NCBI GenBank assembly: GCA_019745155.1
Contig: JAIETM010000003.1
Span: 1-64,000, forward strand
From: Chitinophagaceae bacterium
GTDB taxonomy: Bacteria; Bacteroidota; Bacteroidia; Chitinophagales; Chitinophagaceae
Reading direction: 5' to 3'
Length of the DNA: 64,000 nt
The notes under the pieces are model-generated. The model was given only the letters and a program-made list of their open reading frames with translations. It searched no databases and had not been told where the DNA came from. The translations under genes were made by a program, and so were the position numbers. This document shows, one piece after another, positions 36,583 through 44,978 of the stretch. Within the stretch, counting starts at the first letter, position 1. Every line of letters starts with the position of its first letter.

Positions 36583-39063
36583 TTATTTCTTGAAGAATGT
36601 CAGAATACTAGTCCACCAAGGACTATTAAGTCCCTCGTCATAATTTGAATAATAATTACTAACCCTTTTTTTAGACAAGCCGTAACCATAAACATACTGA
36701 TAAGAATACCCATATCCATATCCATAATTGTATCCATAATACCCATATCTACCCCCCATTGTTACATCATTCACAACTAAAGAGATATTTTTTAATTTTT
36801 CAGTATGATAAATCTCATCTATAAAGTCTAACTGTTTTAGTAAAGTAAATCTTTGACGTATTATGTACAATGTGGCATCCACATATTGCTGTAAGATAAA
36901 AGCATCGCTCACCAAGCCCGCTGGGGCTGAATCAACAATCACAAAATCATAGTTATTTCTCAAATACTCAAACAACTTTCCTGTGTTTGGGCTTAACAGT
37001 AACTCTGCCGGATTGGGAGGAATTGGCCCAGAAGGATATACGTGTAAACTAGGATATCCTTCATCAACAACGTGTATACCTGCTATGTCATCGGTTTGCC
37101 CAATCAAATAGTTTGTTATACCTTTTGAAGACTTGCTTAATATGACTTGTTCCAAAGCTGGTGGAATATTAGACTTACGCAAATCAAAAAGCAGCAGTGC
37201 AACCTTTTTTTCAGATAATGAAAGAGCAGCAGCCAAATTAGTACTCACAAATGACTTCCCCTCCCCACTCACTGTAGAACTTATCAGAACAACCTTACTA
37301 TTCTCAATGCCTTTAAATAGAAAAGCTAGATTTGAGCGCAAAATCCTGAACTGCTCAGCAACCAAACTGCGATTTTGATTAAACACAAATTTAGATGGAT
37401 TTGCAACATGGCTTACTTCTCCAGCAATTGGCAAGTTTAGCTTCTTTTGCACCTGCTCTCTGACAGTGATTTTATCATTCAATAAATCAATTAAATAGAT
37501 AATAAAAATCGGAATAATTAAACCAATAAGTATGCTGAAATTTCTAATATTGGAAACCTTAGGCTCAACAGGATAATTTGATGCACTTGCAGCATCAATA
37601 GCTTCATAACTTGAAGTAAATGTAGCAGAAGTGATACCAACCTCTTCTTTGCGCTTTAATAAATAAAAATACAACTCCTTCTTTATTGCAACTTGTGTTT
37701 GCATATTCTTTAATTGCCGATCGGTTTCTGGCAAAAGCGTGAGCTGCTTCCTTGAGAGCTCAATCTTATTTCTACCGTCTTCAAGCTTTCTTTGAAAATC
37801 CAGTTTAATATTCTTTAGGATTTCATCAATATTGTATTTTATTTCCTTGATCCTATTTGAATAATCAGCGAGTATTTTATTGTCGGGATTTAAAGCGAGC
37901 TGCTCTTTATCCCGTTCATAAGCTAACGCTAAATCATTGTATTGCTTTAGCGCAGCATTCAAAAAGGAATTGTCTATTCCCAAATCAACAGGCACAGGCC
38001 TCAAAGTGTTATTTGAGCTTTTTTGCATATACTCACTTAGCATTTTCACCAGCTCTAGCTGCATTGCAATTTGCGTGTTCTTTTCTTCAGCTCTTAATAA
38101 CTTATCACGGTAAAATCCAGTTGCCATGTCAACATCACCTAAATCAGTTCCGCTTTTCAAAGACAAAATTTTACTTTCCGCACTATCAAGTTCATCAATA
38201 ACATCTTGCATTCTGTCATTAATGAACGCAACTGTATTAATTGAGGCAATTCTTTTTGTTTCTATATCTTGCTCTTTAAAAACTTTAACTACTTGATTTA
38301 ATATCTCCTTAGCCCTAACAGGATTATCATCCCGCATTTCCAATTGAAGAACAGATGTTTTCCCAACAGCTGTAACAGATAATGATGAAAGTATATTTCT
38401 TGCTGTCACAATTGAAGGTTCATATATAAATGAAATAGGTTCATTAAAAACACCAAACTCATACTTTTTTGCAACAGCGAATTCAAACCCGCTCACATTT
38501 ATTCGTTTGCCGTAAGCAATGCTATCAGGAAATGAATTATTATTTAGGTCTTTATCGACATATGCATATTTATTTGAGAACCTTTTAAATCTTACATGCA
38601 ATGTGGCAGAAGAGTCTGCGACTTTGAGCAAATCAAATGAAACTGGAGAATCATAATATAAAGTTGTTGATCTAAACCTTCCAATATTTCTAACTTTCTT
38701 ATTAAATTTTCCCTCATCAACAACTCGCTTCAATAACGAAAGCGAGCGAAGCTTAGTAATTTCATTGTCAAGATTTAACACTTTAGATTCTCGTAAAGCT
38801 TTTTGAATTAAATCATTCGGATCATTTAGACTTGATTTTGTCTCCTCAAATTTTACAAGAATTTGCGTTGAGGCTTTATAAATAGGTTCTGTATACCTAA
38901 TATAAACATAACCTACGCCAACTGAAATTGCTAAAATCAATAAGATGAATGGCAGGTAGCTTAAATACTTAAATAATATTTCCTTTAAAGAAAACTGAAC
39001 AGCAAATTGTTTCTGAAAATTTGCAGCTTCTCTAAGTTCTTTTGTATTTGTACTTAAATTCAT
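36583..39063 (-). CDS. Wzc-like polysaccharide co-polymerase and tyrosine autokinase
   Basis: An 826-residue protein. It has an N-terminal Wzz-like domain bounded by membrane segments (LPFILLILAISVGVGYVYI near residue 40 and a second near 510), a long coiled-coil periplasmic region, and a cytoplasmic BY-kinase domain: Walker A SGEGKS ending at about 604, Walker A' FDLRK at about 626, Walker B FVIVDSA at about 707. The tail (773-794) packs 12 tyrosines into 22 residues, the expected autophosphorylation cluster, here a Tyr-Gly alternation. It controls chain length or export with the Wza-like partner. Confidence 0.92.
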   Translation of the reverse strand: MNLSTNTKELREAANFQKQFAVQFSLKEILFKYLSYLPFILLILAISVGVGYVYIRYTEPIYKASTQILVKFEETKSSLNDPNDLIQKALRESKVLNLDNEITKLRSLSLLKRVVDEGKFNKKVRNIGRFRSTTLYYDSPVSFDLLKVADSSATLHVRFKRFSNKYAYVDKDLNNNSFPDSIAYGKRINVSGFEFAVAKKYEFGVFNEPISFIYEPSIVTARNILSSLSVTAVGKTSVLQLEMRDDNPVRAKEILNQVVKVFKEQDIETKRIASINTVAFINDRMQDVIDELDSAESKILSLKSGTDLGDVDMATGFYRDKLLRAEEKNTQIAMQLELVKMLSEYMQKSSNNTLRPVPVDLGIDNSFLNAALKQYNDLALAYERDKEQLALNPDNKILADYSNRIKEIKYNIDEILKNIKLDFQRKLEDGRNKIELSRKQLTLLPETDRQLKNMQTQVAIKKELYFYLLKRKEEVGITSATFTSSYEAIDAASASNYPVEPKVSNIRNFSILIGLIIPIFIIYLIDLLNDKITVREQVQKKLNLPIAGEVSHVANPSKFVFNQNRSLVAEQFRILRSNLAFLFKGIENSKVVLISSTVSGEGKSFVSTNLAAALSLSEKKVALLLFDLRKSNIPPALEQVILSKSSKGITNYLIGQTDDIAGIHVVDEGYPSLHVYPSGPIPPNPAELLLSPNTGKLFEYLRNNYDFVIVDSAPAGLVSDAFILQQYVDATLYIIRQRFTLLKQLDFIDEIYHTEKLKNISLVVNDVTMGGRYGYYGYNYGYGYGYSYQYVYGYGLSKKRVSNYYSNYDEGLNSPWWTSILTFFKK

Positions 39064-39065
39064 AA

Positions 39066-39857
39066 CTACCTCCTAAGTATTGCAATAACAGGAACAATGA
39101 TTCCAAACATTCCTATAAAAATTGTCAAAGGGCTTATCCTGGCTATATCTATAGCAGTTTCTTGATTCCTTAATTTCTTAAAGTAGTAGTTATTGGGATT
39201 AACTATTATCAAATCATTTTGCCTAAGCTTAAAGGCTGTTGAATTGAAAAACTTTTGACCATCTCGGATATCTACATTGTAAATTATTCTTTTGCCATTA
39301 TCTATTCGTATAACACTGATACTATCTCTTTTGCTCAATTCATTTAAGCCCCCAGCCTGGATAAGTGCATTAATTAAGGTAGCGTCATTTTCTTGTAAAG
39401 CTAGGATCGACTCCCTTTCAACTTGACCCATTACCTTTACATTAATTTCCAAAGGCTTAATTTGAACATAGGGCTCTTTTATGATTAACTTCAGTTTTTC
39501 TCTTATCAAATCCATTGCCTGCTTTCTTCCTATACCAACAACATTTAACCTCCCTATAAAAGGCAAGTTTATCCACCCTTCATCTGATACAACATACAAT
39601 GTTTCTTTTCCATTATCAAACCATGCCAATTGATCTTGGTTAAGACTTTCGGTTCTAATCGTAATGTATAACTTGTCCCCTTCCACTATTTTCCTTTCCT
39701 CCCAAATATTTTCATTGCCAAGGCTATCCATACCAGTTCTAAAAAGCTGATATGTTTCTTTCAACCTTGCCATTTTTTTCTTCGTCATACAAGCACTAAA
39801 CCCAACCATCAAAAGCAGCAATAATGCAAGAGATGAGCAAATTCGTTTATTCCACAT
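39066..39857 (-). CDS. outer-membrane polysaccharide export lipoprotein (Wza-like)
   Basis: A 263-residue protein with a lipoprotein signal (lipobox ending GFSAC near residue 23), a Poly_export segment (VEGDKLYITIRTES to IREKLKLIIKEPYVQIKP) and one SLBB-like region (VKVMGQVERE to IIYNVDIRDG). The C-terminal hydrophobic helix (ISPLTIFIGMFGIIVPVIAIL) resembles the helix with which Wza crosses the outer membrane. First gene of the locus and close to its promoter, which should lie in 39858-40305. Partner of the Wzc-like kinase 2 bp downstream. Confidence 0.9.
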   Translation of the reverse strand: MWNKRICSSLALLLLLMVGFSACMTKKKMARLKETYQLFRTGMDSLGNENIWEERKIVEGDKLYITIRTESLNQDQLAWFDNGKETLYVVSDEGWINLPFIGRLNVVGIGRKQAMDLIREKLKLIIKEPYVQIKPLEINVKVMGQVERESILALQENDATLINALIQAGGLNELSKRDSISVIRIDNGKRIIYNVDIRDGQKFFNSTAFKLRQNDLIIVNPNNYYFKKLRNQETAIDIARISPLTIFIGMFGIIVPVIAILRR

Positions 39858-40305
39858 ATTCGTAAGTATACAGCTCCGCCATATCAGTCACAAGGGCTGA
39901 GCAAGGTGAACAAAAAAGGGCAAGATGTCCGCAAGCAGACACATTACCCGTTTATATCATGTAGCATTTGTTCTAAGTGCATGGTTTCCAAAGCCTAAGG
40001 CTTATTACGTATCTTACTCACCGGCCGCAAAATCTACCACAGGTTATACAGATACGTAGGTTCACAAATATATGGTTTTGAGTCTATCAGCAATCTGAAA
40101 AATGCCTTAAGTCCGTTAAATAAAGCTGATTTTGTTACACAGAATTATCAGGATACCCAAAAACAGGTAGAAGCAGCTTAAGTGCTTATTAATGCATCTT
40201 GCTATAGGCTAAGGGCTTGAAAAATAGTATTTTCGCCACACCCCCAACCCCTGCCCAAGAAATCCGTACCCTGTGTAGGCTGATTATTTGTTTAAACTGT
40301 TTATC
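39858..40305. promoter_or_regulatory. divergent intergenic region upstream of the polysaccharide locus and the T9SS gene
   Basis: The 448-bp gap between two divergent transcription units must contain both promoters; no clear pair of boxes could be fixed. It holds a 9-bp inverted repeat, TACGTATCT at 40006-40014 and AGATACGTA at 40050-40058, around a 35-base loop. It also holds two short plus-strand open frames in different phases: 39925-40059 (44 codons, starting MSASRHITRLYHVAF) and 39999-40181 (60 codons, ending QKQVEAA). These may be remnants of a gene broken by a frameshift, or chance. Confidence 0.4.
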
Positions 40306-43300
40306 ATGCGGGCAAGACTCGTCCTATTTTTTATTTGCCTTTTTTCTGCGCAATTGCTTTTGGGGCAAGGCGTAACTTATTACTCCAAAGCCTCCGGAAA
40401 CGCAAATGACCTTGCTACCTGGGGCACCAATACAGATGGTAGTGGTACAGCACCTGCTAGTTTTATACTGGGAGATATTTTTGAAGTACGTAATGGCAGT
40501 AATTTAACCACTAGTGCGGCATTCACTATAGCTTCTACTGTGTCGAATTCCGCTACGCTAAGAATCGCAGGCGGGGGCACACTAACTGCCTCACATATCA
40601 TCGACTTTATTAATACCGGACTCGGTGCCAACTTTGTTATTCAAAACAACGGCAATTATGTACATAATCTGACTACCAATATTTCCACCACAATTTTAAC
40701 AGCCAACAACCTTGACTTCCAACCCGGATCAAATTTTTCCATTACTACAACTGGTTCGCATACGAATGCAGTCAGTGCCGTTTTCTACAATTTTCTTGTA
40801 AACAATAGCAGCACCGTGAGTTTTACTGCTACTTCACTTTACGTAGAAGGCACACTTACCATTGCTACAGGCAGTGTATTGCAGTTTACCAACACCTCTA
40901 TTACAAATGTCTTGGCAGCGGGCGGCAGCTTTGCTGTTTCAGGATCAGGCACTTTACGTATCGCTTCTAGTGCTGGTACACCTTTACCTGCAGGCATTAC
41001 CTGGCCTTTTTCTGTTGAGTACAATCGTGCAGCAGGCTCTCAAAATATTTCTGCTGGCACATATAGTAGTTTGAATACCAGTGGTGGTGACAGAACAATT
41101 GGCTCTGGCAATACAGTAACACTTACAGGAAACTTTACTCCTGGTAGTGGTACATTCACACTTACTGGCAGCACCATCGAATTTGCACAGAATGGTGCCT
41201 TGAATATTCCAAATCTTCCTTACAATAATCTCACCATCAGTGGAACAGGCACTAAGACCTTGACGACTGATTTAACGATTGCTGGTGCTTTGGTGATCAG
41301 TAATTCCAATGCTGATTTGGATATTAATGGTAATACGCTAACCTTAAATGGCAATGGTTCATCCTTCACAGGTGACTTGTTGGGTTCTTCTACCTCTAAC
41401 CTCACCATTGGCGGCAGCTTAGGAAGCTCTCCAACCATTAAATTCCACACAGGGTCGAATACTTTACGTGATCTCACTTTGAATAGAACTGGCACCAGTG
41501 CAGGCCTTACACTGGGCAGTGACCTGACTATTGTGAGAAGATTAAATCTTACCAACGGTAATTTGAATGTAAGCAACCACACCATCACACTTCAATCAAG
41601 TTCCATCAGTAATACGGCACAGGTTGCCGCAGTAGGTAGCGGTGCCAGTGTAAGTTATGGTAGCGGCGGTATCCGTGTAGAACGCTATATCCCATCCGGC
41701 AGTAGAACCTATCGTGATATTAGTTCAGGTGGTGTCTATACCAATACCGGTTTTATTTACGAAAACTGGCAGGAATCAGGTGCTACCACAGCAGGCTTGG
41801 GTACGCATATCACAGGTCTTGCAGGTAGCGGCGTAGATGCTGCTACCGGGTTGGATATGACAGCAACGGGTAATCGTTCTATGCATACTTACACCAGTGC
41901 TACTTGGGGTGATATTACCAATACCAAGAGTACCCGACTCAATCCTTACCAGGGCTATCGCATTCTGGTTCGTGGCGATCGCAATGCCAATATCACCACC
42001 CTGCCTACACCAACTACTATGAACCGCGATACACGCTTACGCGCCACAGGTCAGTTGATTTATGGCGATATCACTTTTTCTACCGGTGGTGTCAGCAGCA
42101 GCGCTGCAGGTGTTTTCAGCAGTGGCTATGCATTAAATGGCAGCGTGAGCGGATATAGCCTTGTGGCCAACCCGTTTCCTGCCATCATCGACTTCCATGC
42201 TGTACATGGCGCATCAACGAATATTGAAAACACTTATTGGTATTTTGATCCTACCATCGGCACCGCAGGCGGCTATGTAACGTACAATATCAGTTCAGGC
42301 AAATCCAATCCCGCGTCTAATATTGGTCAATATATTCAGCCCGGCATGGCTTTCTTCACTGTTACAACAGGCGGCAGTCCGGTATTACGCATTAACGAAG
42401 CACATAAAGCACCGGATCAAACCTTGACCAATGTGTATGAAACACCAACGAATAATCCAGCAATCAGTGCTCGATTACCCATCCTGCTGCGCAGAAATGT
42501 GAACGGTCAATGGATCAATATGGATGGTGCTACTTTGGTAACTGGTAATCGTTTCAGCAATACAGTCCAAAGCAAAGAGGATGCAGCTAAATTCTATAAC
42601 AGCACAGAAAATCTTTGTTTTATTAATCGTACCACTGAGCTGAGTATTGATGCCAGAAACAGTCTTACTGAAAAAGATACTTTGCAGTTACGCATTTGGC
42701 AAACCAGTACCAGCAATCAATATCAATTGGTGCTAATCGGACAAGAATTCAATACTGAAGGGTATTTACCTTATCTCGAGGATCGCTTCCTGCAGACTTT
42801 TACGTATATCCGTAAAGACACTATGGTGATTCCTTTTACTGTGACAAGTGCAGCCGCTTCATCCGGCAATCGTTTCCAAATTGTATTCCGCAAAATTCGT
42901 CCATCGGGTGTTCAGCATGGTGTGAAATTGGAAGGGCAAGCCAATGCGGCACGGTTGATTCAATTGCAATGGGCGGCCAGTACTGAACAGGATATGCTGC
43001 AGTATGAAGTAGAAAAATCCATTGATGGAAACAGCTTCTACTTTGTAGGTAAGAAGAGTAGCGGTGAAGCCAGAAATTGGACAGATATGCGTGCGGCAGC
43101 AGATAAAACCTGGTACCGCATAAAACAGCTAATGCTGGATGGTAGTTACCAATACAGCAATATGGCTTATTTCGGACCAGAAGCAGAAGAAGGCAAGCAG
43201 TCTTTGCGCGTGTATCCAAACCCTTACAAGGGCGGTAATATACAATTGATGCTTTTCAATATACCAGACGACCAATACCAGGTAAGTATTATTGATGCGC

Positions 43301-43455
43301 TTGGAAAACAGCTAAGCTTATATACATTTACACACAAGGGTACACAATCTGTACAAGTAATACCGGCAGGACAATTAAACCCCGTAAAAGGTGTTTATCA
43401 GCTACAGATTAGCGGCAAGAGCGGCAGGTGGACTACCAAATTGATTGTTGATTAG
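40306..43455 (+). CDS. large secreted surface protein with T9SS type A sorting domain
   Basis: From the ATG at 40306 the protein is 1049 residues: a signal peptide (RLVLFFICLFSAQLLLGQG), a long Gly/Ser/Thr/Asn-rich region of repeating short beta strands suggesting a beta-helix or adhesin, a GYSLVANPFPAIIDFH segment common in Bacteroidota T9SS cargo, a fibronectin-like region (LIQLQWAASTEQDMLQYEVE), and a final 84 residues from SLRVYPNPYKGG to KLIVD that match the type A sorting domain. It should be exported by Sec and carried over the outer membrane by T9SS. A TTG at 40288 is less likely. Confidence 0.88.
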   Translation: MRARLVLFFICLFSAQLLLGQGVTYYSKASGNANDLATWGTNTDGSGTAPASFILGDIFEVRNGSNLTTSAAFTIASTVSNSATLRIAGGGTLTASHIIDFINTGLGANFVIQNNGNYVHNLTTNISTTILTANNLDFQPGSNFSITTTGSHTNAVSAVFYNFLVNNSSTVSFTATSLYVEGTLTIATGSVLQFTNTSITNVLAAGGSFAVSGSGTLRIASSAGTPLPAGITWPFSVEYNRAAGSQNISAGTYSSLNTSGGDRTIGSGNTVTLTGNFTPGSGTFTLTGSTIEFAQNGALNIPNLPYNNLTISGTGTKTLTTDLTIAGALVISNSNADLDINGNTLTLNGNGSSFTGDLLGSSTSNLTIGGSLGSSPTIKFHTGSNTLRDLTLNRTGTSAGLTLGSDLTIVRRLNLTNGNLNVSNHTITLQSSSISNTAQVAAVGSGASVSYGSGGIRVERYIPSGSRTYRDISSGGVYTNTGFIYENWQESGATTAGLGTHITGLAGSGVDAATGLDMTATGNRSMHTYTSATWGDITNTKSTRLNPYQGYRILVRGDRNANITTLPTPTTMNRDTRLRATGQLIYGDITFSTGGVSSSAAGVFSSGYALNGSVSGYSLVANPFPAIIDFHAVHGASTNIENTYWYFDPTIGTAGGYVTYNISSGKSNPASNIGQYIQPGMAFFTVTTGGSPVLRINEAHKAPDQTLTNVYETPTNNPAISARLPILLRRNVNGQWINMDGATLVTGNRFSNTVQSKEDAAKFYNSTENLCFINRTTELSIDARNSLTEKDTLQLRIWQTSTSNQYQLVLIGQEFNTEGYLPYLEDRFLQTFTYIRKDTMVIPFTVTSAAASSGNRFQIVFRKIRPSGVQHGVKLEGQANAARLIQLQWAASTEQDMLQYEVEKSIDGNSFYFVGKKSSGEARNWTDMRAAADKTWYRIKQLMLDGSYQYSNMAYFGPEAEEGKQSLRVYPNPYKGGNIQLMLFNIPDDQYQVSIIDALGKQLSLYTFTHKGTQSVQVIPAGQLNPVKGVYQLQISGKSGRWTTKLIVD

Positions 43456-43853
43456 TGAAGCAAGTATTGTATCTATATATTCGAAGAGTTTTTAGCTGCA
43501 CACTTGGTGTTTGCTGTTTTGTGACCGTAGAGGCACAAAGCGGTGAATGGGTGCCTCAAAATATTTTTGAAGGCGGTTCAACCAATATGTTTGAATCTAA
43601 CAGACAGAGCACACTGTTAACCCCTTCTGATTCTAATTTATTCAGCGGTCAGGGACGTTTGAGCAGGGATAGCAGTTTAACCAGAAGCATTGATCCTAAT
43701 TTATACGGCAATAGCAATCCCGGCGGACCGGGCACAGGTGGCACACTTGACGACGCAGGTGTTCCTGTGGATGGCGGACTTTCTGTGATATTGGTGGTTG
43801 GCGCAGCCATGGGTTTGAGAAAAAAAGCAAGCCGTAAAAAGTTTTCGCGCTAA
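43455..43853 (+). CDS. small secreted protein with PVDGG/hydrophobic/basic C-terminal sorting tail
   Basis: A 132-residue protein. Residues 1-28 form a signal peptide (ending VTVEAQ), the middle (30-100) is Asn/Ser/Gly-rich with repeated NIF, NMF, NLF and NLY steps, and the end is tripartite: PVDGG (104-108), a 13-residue hydrophobic stretch (109-121) and RKKASRKKFSR. This resembles PEP-CTERM-type signals processed by exosortases, and an exosortase gene lies 1.1 kb away. The start is GTG sharing its G with the preceding TAG (TAGTG), so it is translated with the T9SS cargo gene. Confidence 0.7.
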   Translation: MKQVLYLYIRRVFSCTLGVCCFVTVEAQSGEWVPQNIFEGGSTNMFESNRQSTLLTPSDSNLFSGQGRLSRDSSLTRSIDPNLYGNSNPGGPGTGGTLDDAGVPVDGGLSVILVVGAAMGLRKKASRKKFSR

Positions 43854-43968
43854 TTTTTTCCGATAGCTATTCTTATTTAAGGCTCAGATAAAAGCTGCAG
43901 TGTAAATTTTTGCGAGGTCTTGCGGGGAGATAATACAAATTCACACAACTAATCTCTTTTTAACTGTT

Positions 43969-43988
43969 CCGTGGACTTAAGTCCACGG
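43969..43988. repeat. REP-like palindrome (A type, single)
   Basis: CCGTGGACTTAAGTCCACGG is a perfect 20-bp palindrome and a variant of the repeat in the umuDC array; no B-type partner follows at the usual 39-40 bp. Confidence 0.85.
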
Positions 43989-44029
43989 AAATACATGCAG
44001 TATAGATTACATGAAGCAGTAACATCTTT

Positions 44030-44088
44030 CCCCCGACTAAAGTCCGAGGAAATAAACCAGACACATTACCGTAGACTTCAGTCTGCGG
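44030..44088. repeat. REP-like doublet (A at 44030-44049, B at 44069-44088)
   Basis: The A element is an imperfect CCCCCGACT-AA-AGTCCGAGG and the B element is CCGTAGACTTCAGTCTGCGG. Their starts are 39 bp apart and the spacer (AAATAAACCAGACACATTA) matches the spacers of the umuDC array closely. Confidence 0.88.
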
Positions 44089-44165
44089 ATGAATGATGAA
44101 CTCTTTAAGTACCGACTGCATTTTTTCAAATCAATATTTTTACAAAGCCTTGCGAGGACATTAAG

Positions 44166-44193
44166 CGTTCAACCACTTCGTGGTTGTAGAACG
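44166..44193. repeat. AACCAC-TTC-GTGGTT hairpin
   Basis: Inner arms AACCAC/GTGGTT around TTC, with outer arms CGTTC/GAACG. Related hairpins occur at 44849-44865 and 44901-44917. Confidence 0.75.
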
Positions 44194-44217
44194 TTAATAT
44201 AAACCCCTCTCCTTTGG

Positions 44218-44268
44218 AGATGTTTACAAACCGAAGCTTTAGCGGTTTACCAACCGAAGCCTTGGCGT
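44218..44268 (+). repeat. 51-bp direct repeat, copy 1
   Basis: AGATGTTTACAAACCGAAGC and onward; matches 44649-44699 with about two differences. Internally it repeats the phrase CCGAAGCnTTnGCG. Confidence 0.8.
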
Positions 44269-44342
44269 TTTACCATCCGTAGCTTTAGCGAAGGATGGAG
44301 GTTGGAGGTTTGGGTTAGGGTGAGGTCAAACTGAATATTAAC

Positions 44343-44368
44343 GCAGGGTCAGCTTCGCGAGACCCTGC
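44343..44368. repeat. GCAGGGTC/GACCCTGC hairpin
   Basis: Eight-base perfect arms around AGCTTCGCGA. The same arms recur at 51646-51671 and, less perfectly, at 44706-44730, so it is a dispersed family. Confidence 0.8.
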
Positions 44369-44469
44369 GAGGACATAATCATACCCCTCAGTCCTCCTCA
44401 CGCTGTTCGGAGTCCAGCTCCCCTTGGCAGGGGAGCAAATCACTGGAATAATTCATTCGTTAACACTGC

Positions 44470-44489
44470 CCGTGGACTTAAGTCCACGG
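44470..44489. repeat. REP-like palindrome (A type, single)
   Basis: CCGTGGACTTAAGTCCACGG, identical to the element at 43969-43988. Confidence 0.85.
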
Positions 44490-44530
44490 AAATACAATCA
44501 TTCAAAAAATACATCAACCATTGCCTTCTT

Positions 44531-44589
44531 CCTCGGACTTAAGTCCGAGGAAATAAATCAGGAATATTACCGTAGACTTTAGTCTGCGG
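44531..44589. repeat. REP-like doublet (A at 44531-44550, B at 44570-44589)
   Basis: A is the perfect palindrome CCTCGGACTTAAGTCCGAGG, B is CCGTAGACTTTAGTCTGCGG; their starts are 39 bp apart, as in the umuDC array. Confidence 0.88.
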
Positions 44590-44648
44590 TAGATGAATAA
44601 AACAGTGAAATTCTGTAAAGAAAAAAATACTAGCTCCCTCTCCTTCGT

Positions 44649-44699
44649 AGATGTTTACAAACCAAAGTTTTAGCGGTTTACCAACCGAAGCCTTGGCGT
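44649..44699 (+). repeat. 51-bp direct repeat, copy 2
   Basis: Second copy of 44218-44268, same orientation, offset 431. Confidence 0.8.
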
Positions 44700-44746
44700 A
44701 GGTTGGAGGGTCAGCTGCGCGAGACCCTGCGAGGACAGATACATTT

Positions 44747-44766
44747 CCGTAGACTTCAGTCTACGG
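44747..44766. repeat. REP-like palindrome (B type, single)
   Basis: CCGTAGACTTCAGTCTACGG with perfect nine-base arms. Confidence 0.85.
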
Positions 44767-44978
44767 AAGATATTTAATGATTTAATATATCAACTACCAT
44801 TTCTTCAAAACAACATCTTTACAAAGCCCTACGAGGATATTCAATGTTCAACCACTCCATGGTTGTGATCTCCACATTTGAATCTGTTGCTATTTATATT
44901 CAACCACTTCGTGGTTGTTGATTAATAATATACTACTCCCCTCTCCTTCGGAGAGGGGGCAGGGGGGGGTGAGGTTGT

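Larger units (their letters stand above)
43854..44978. other. hairpin-repeat island between convergent genes
   Basis: There is no gene in these 1.1 kb. At least four unrelated repeat families are packed together: REP-like palindromes of the umuDC family (listed separately), GCAGGGTC/GACCCTGC hairpins (44343-44368 and degenerate 44706-44730), AACCAC/GTGGTT hairpins (44166-44193, 44849-44865, 44901-44917) and a 51-bp direct repeat (44218-44268 and 44649-44699). CCCCTCTCC-TTC-GGAGAGGGG at 44938-44958 stands at the 3' end of the exosortase gene and may serve as its terminator. Confidence 0.8.

Noticed and set aside
40006-40058. Invertible promoter like those of Bacteroides capsule loci
   Set aside because: The inverted repeats are only 9 bp and 35 bp apart, far shorter than known switches, and no invertase gene is in the window; kept only as a weak observation.
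42836-43219. A 127-codon minus-strand open frame in the T9SS gene
   Set aside because: Shadow of the T9SS protein; no motif.
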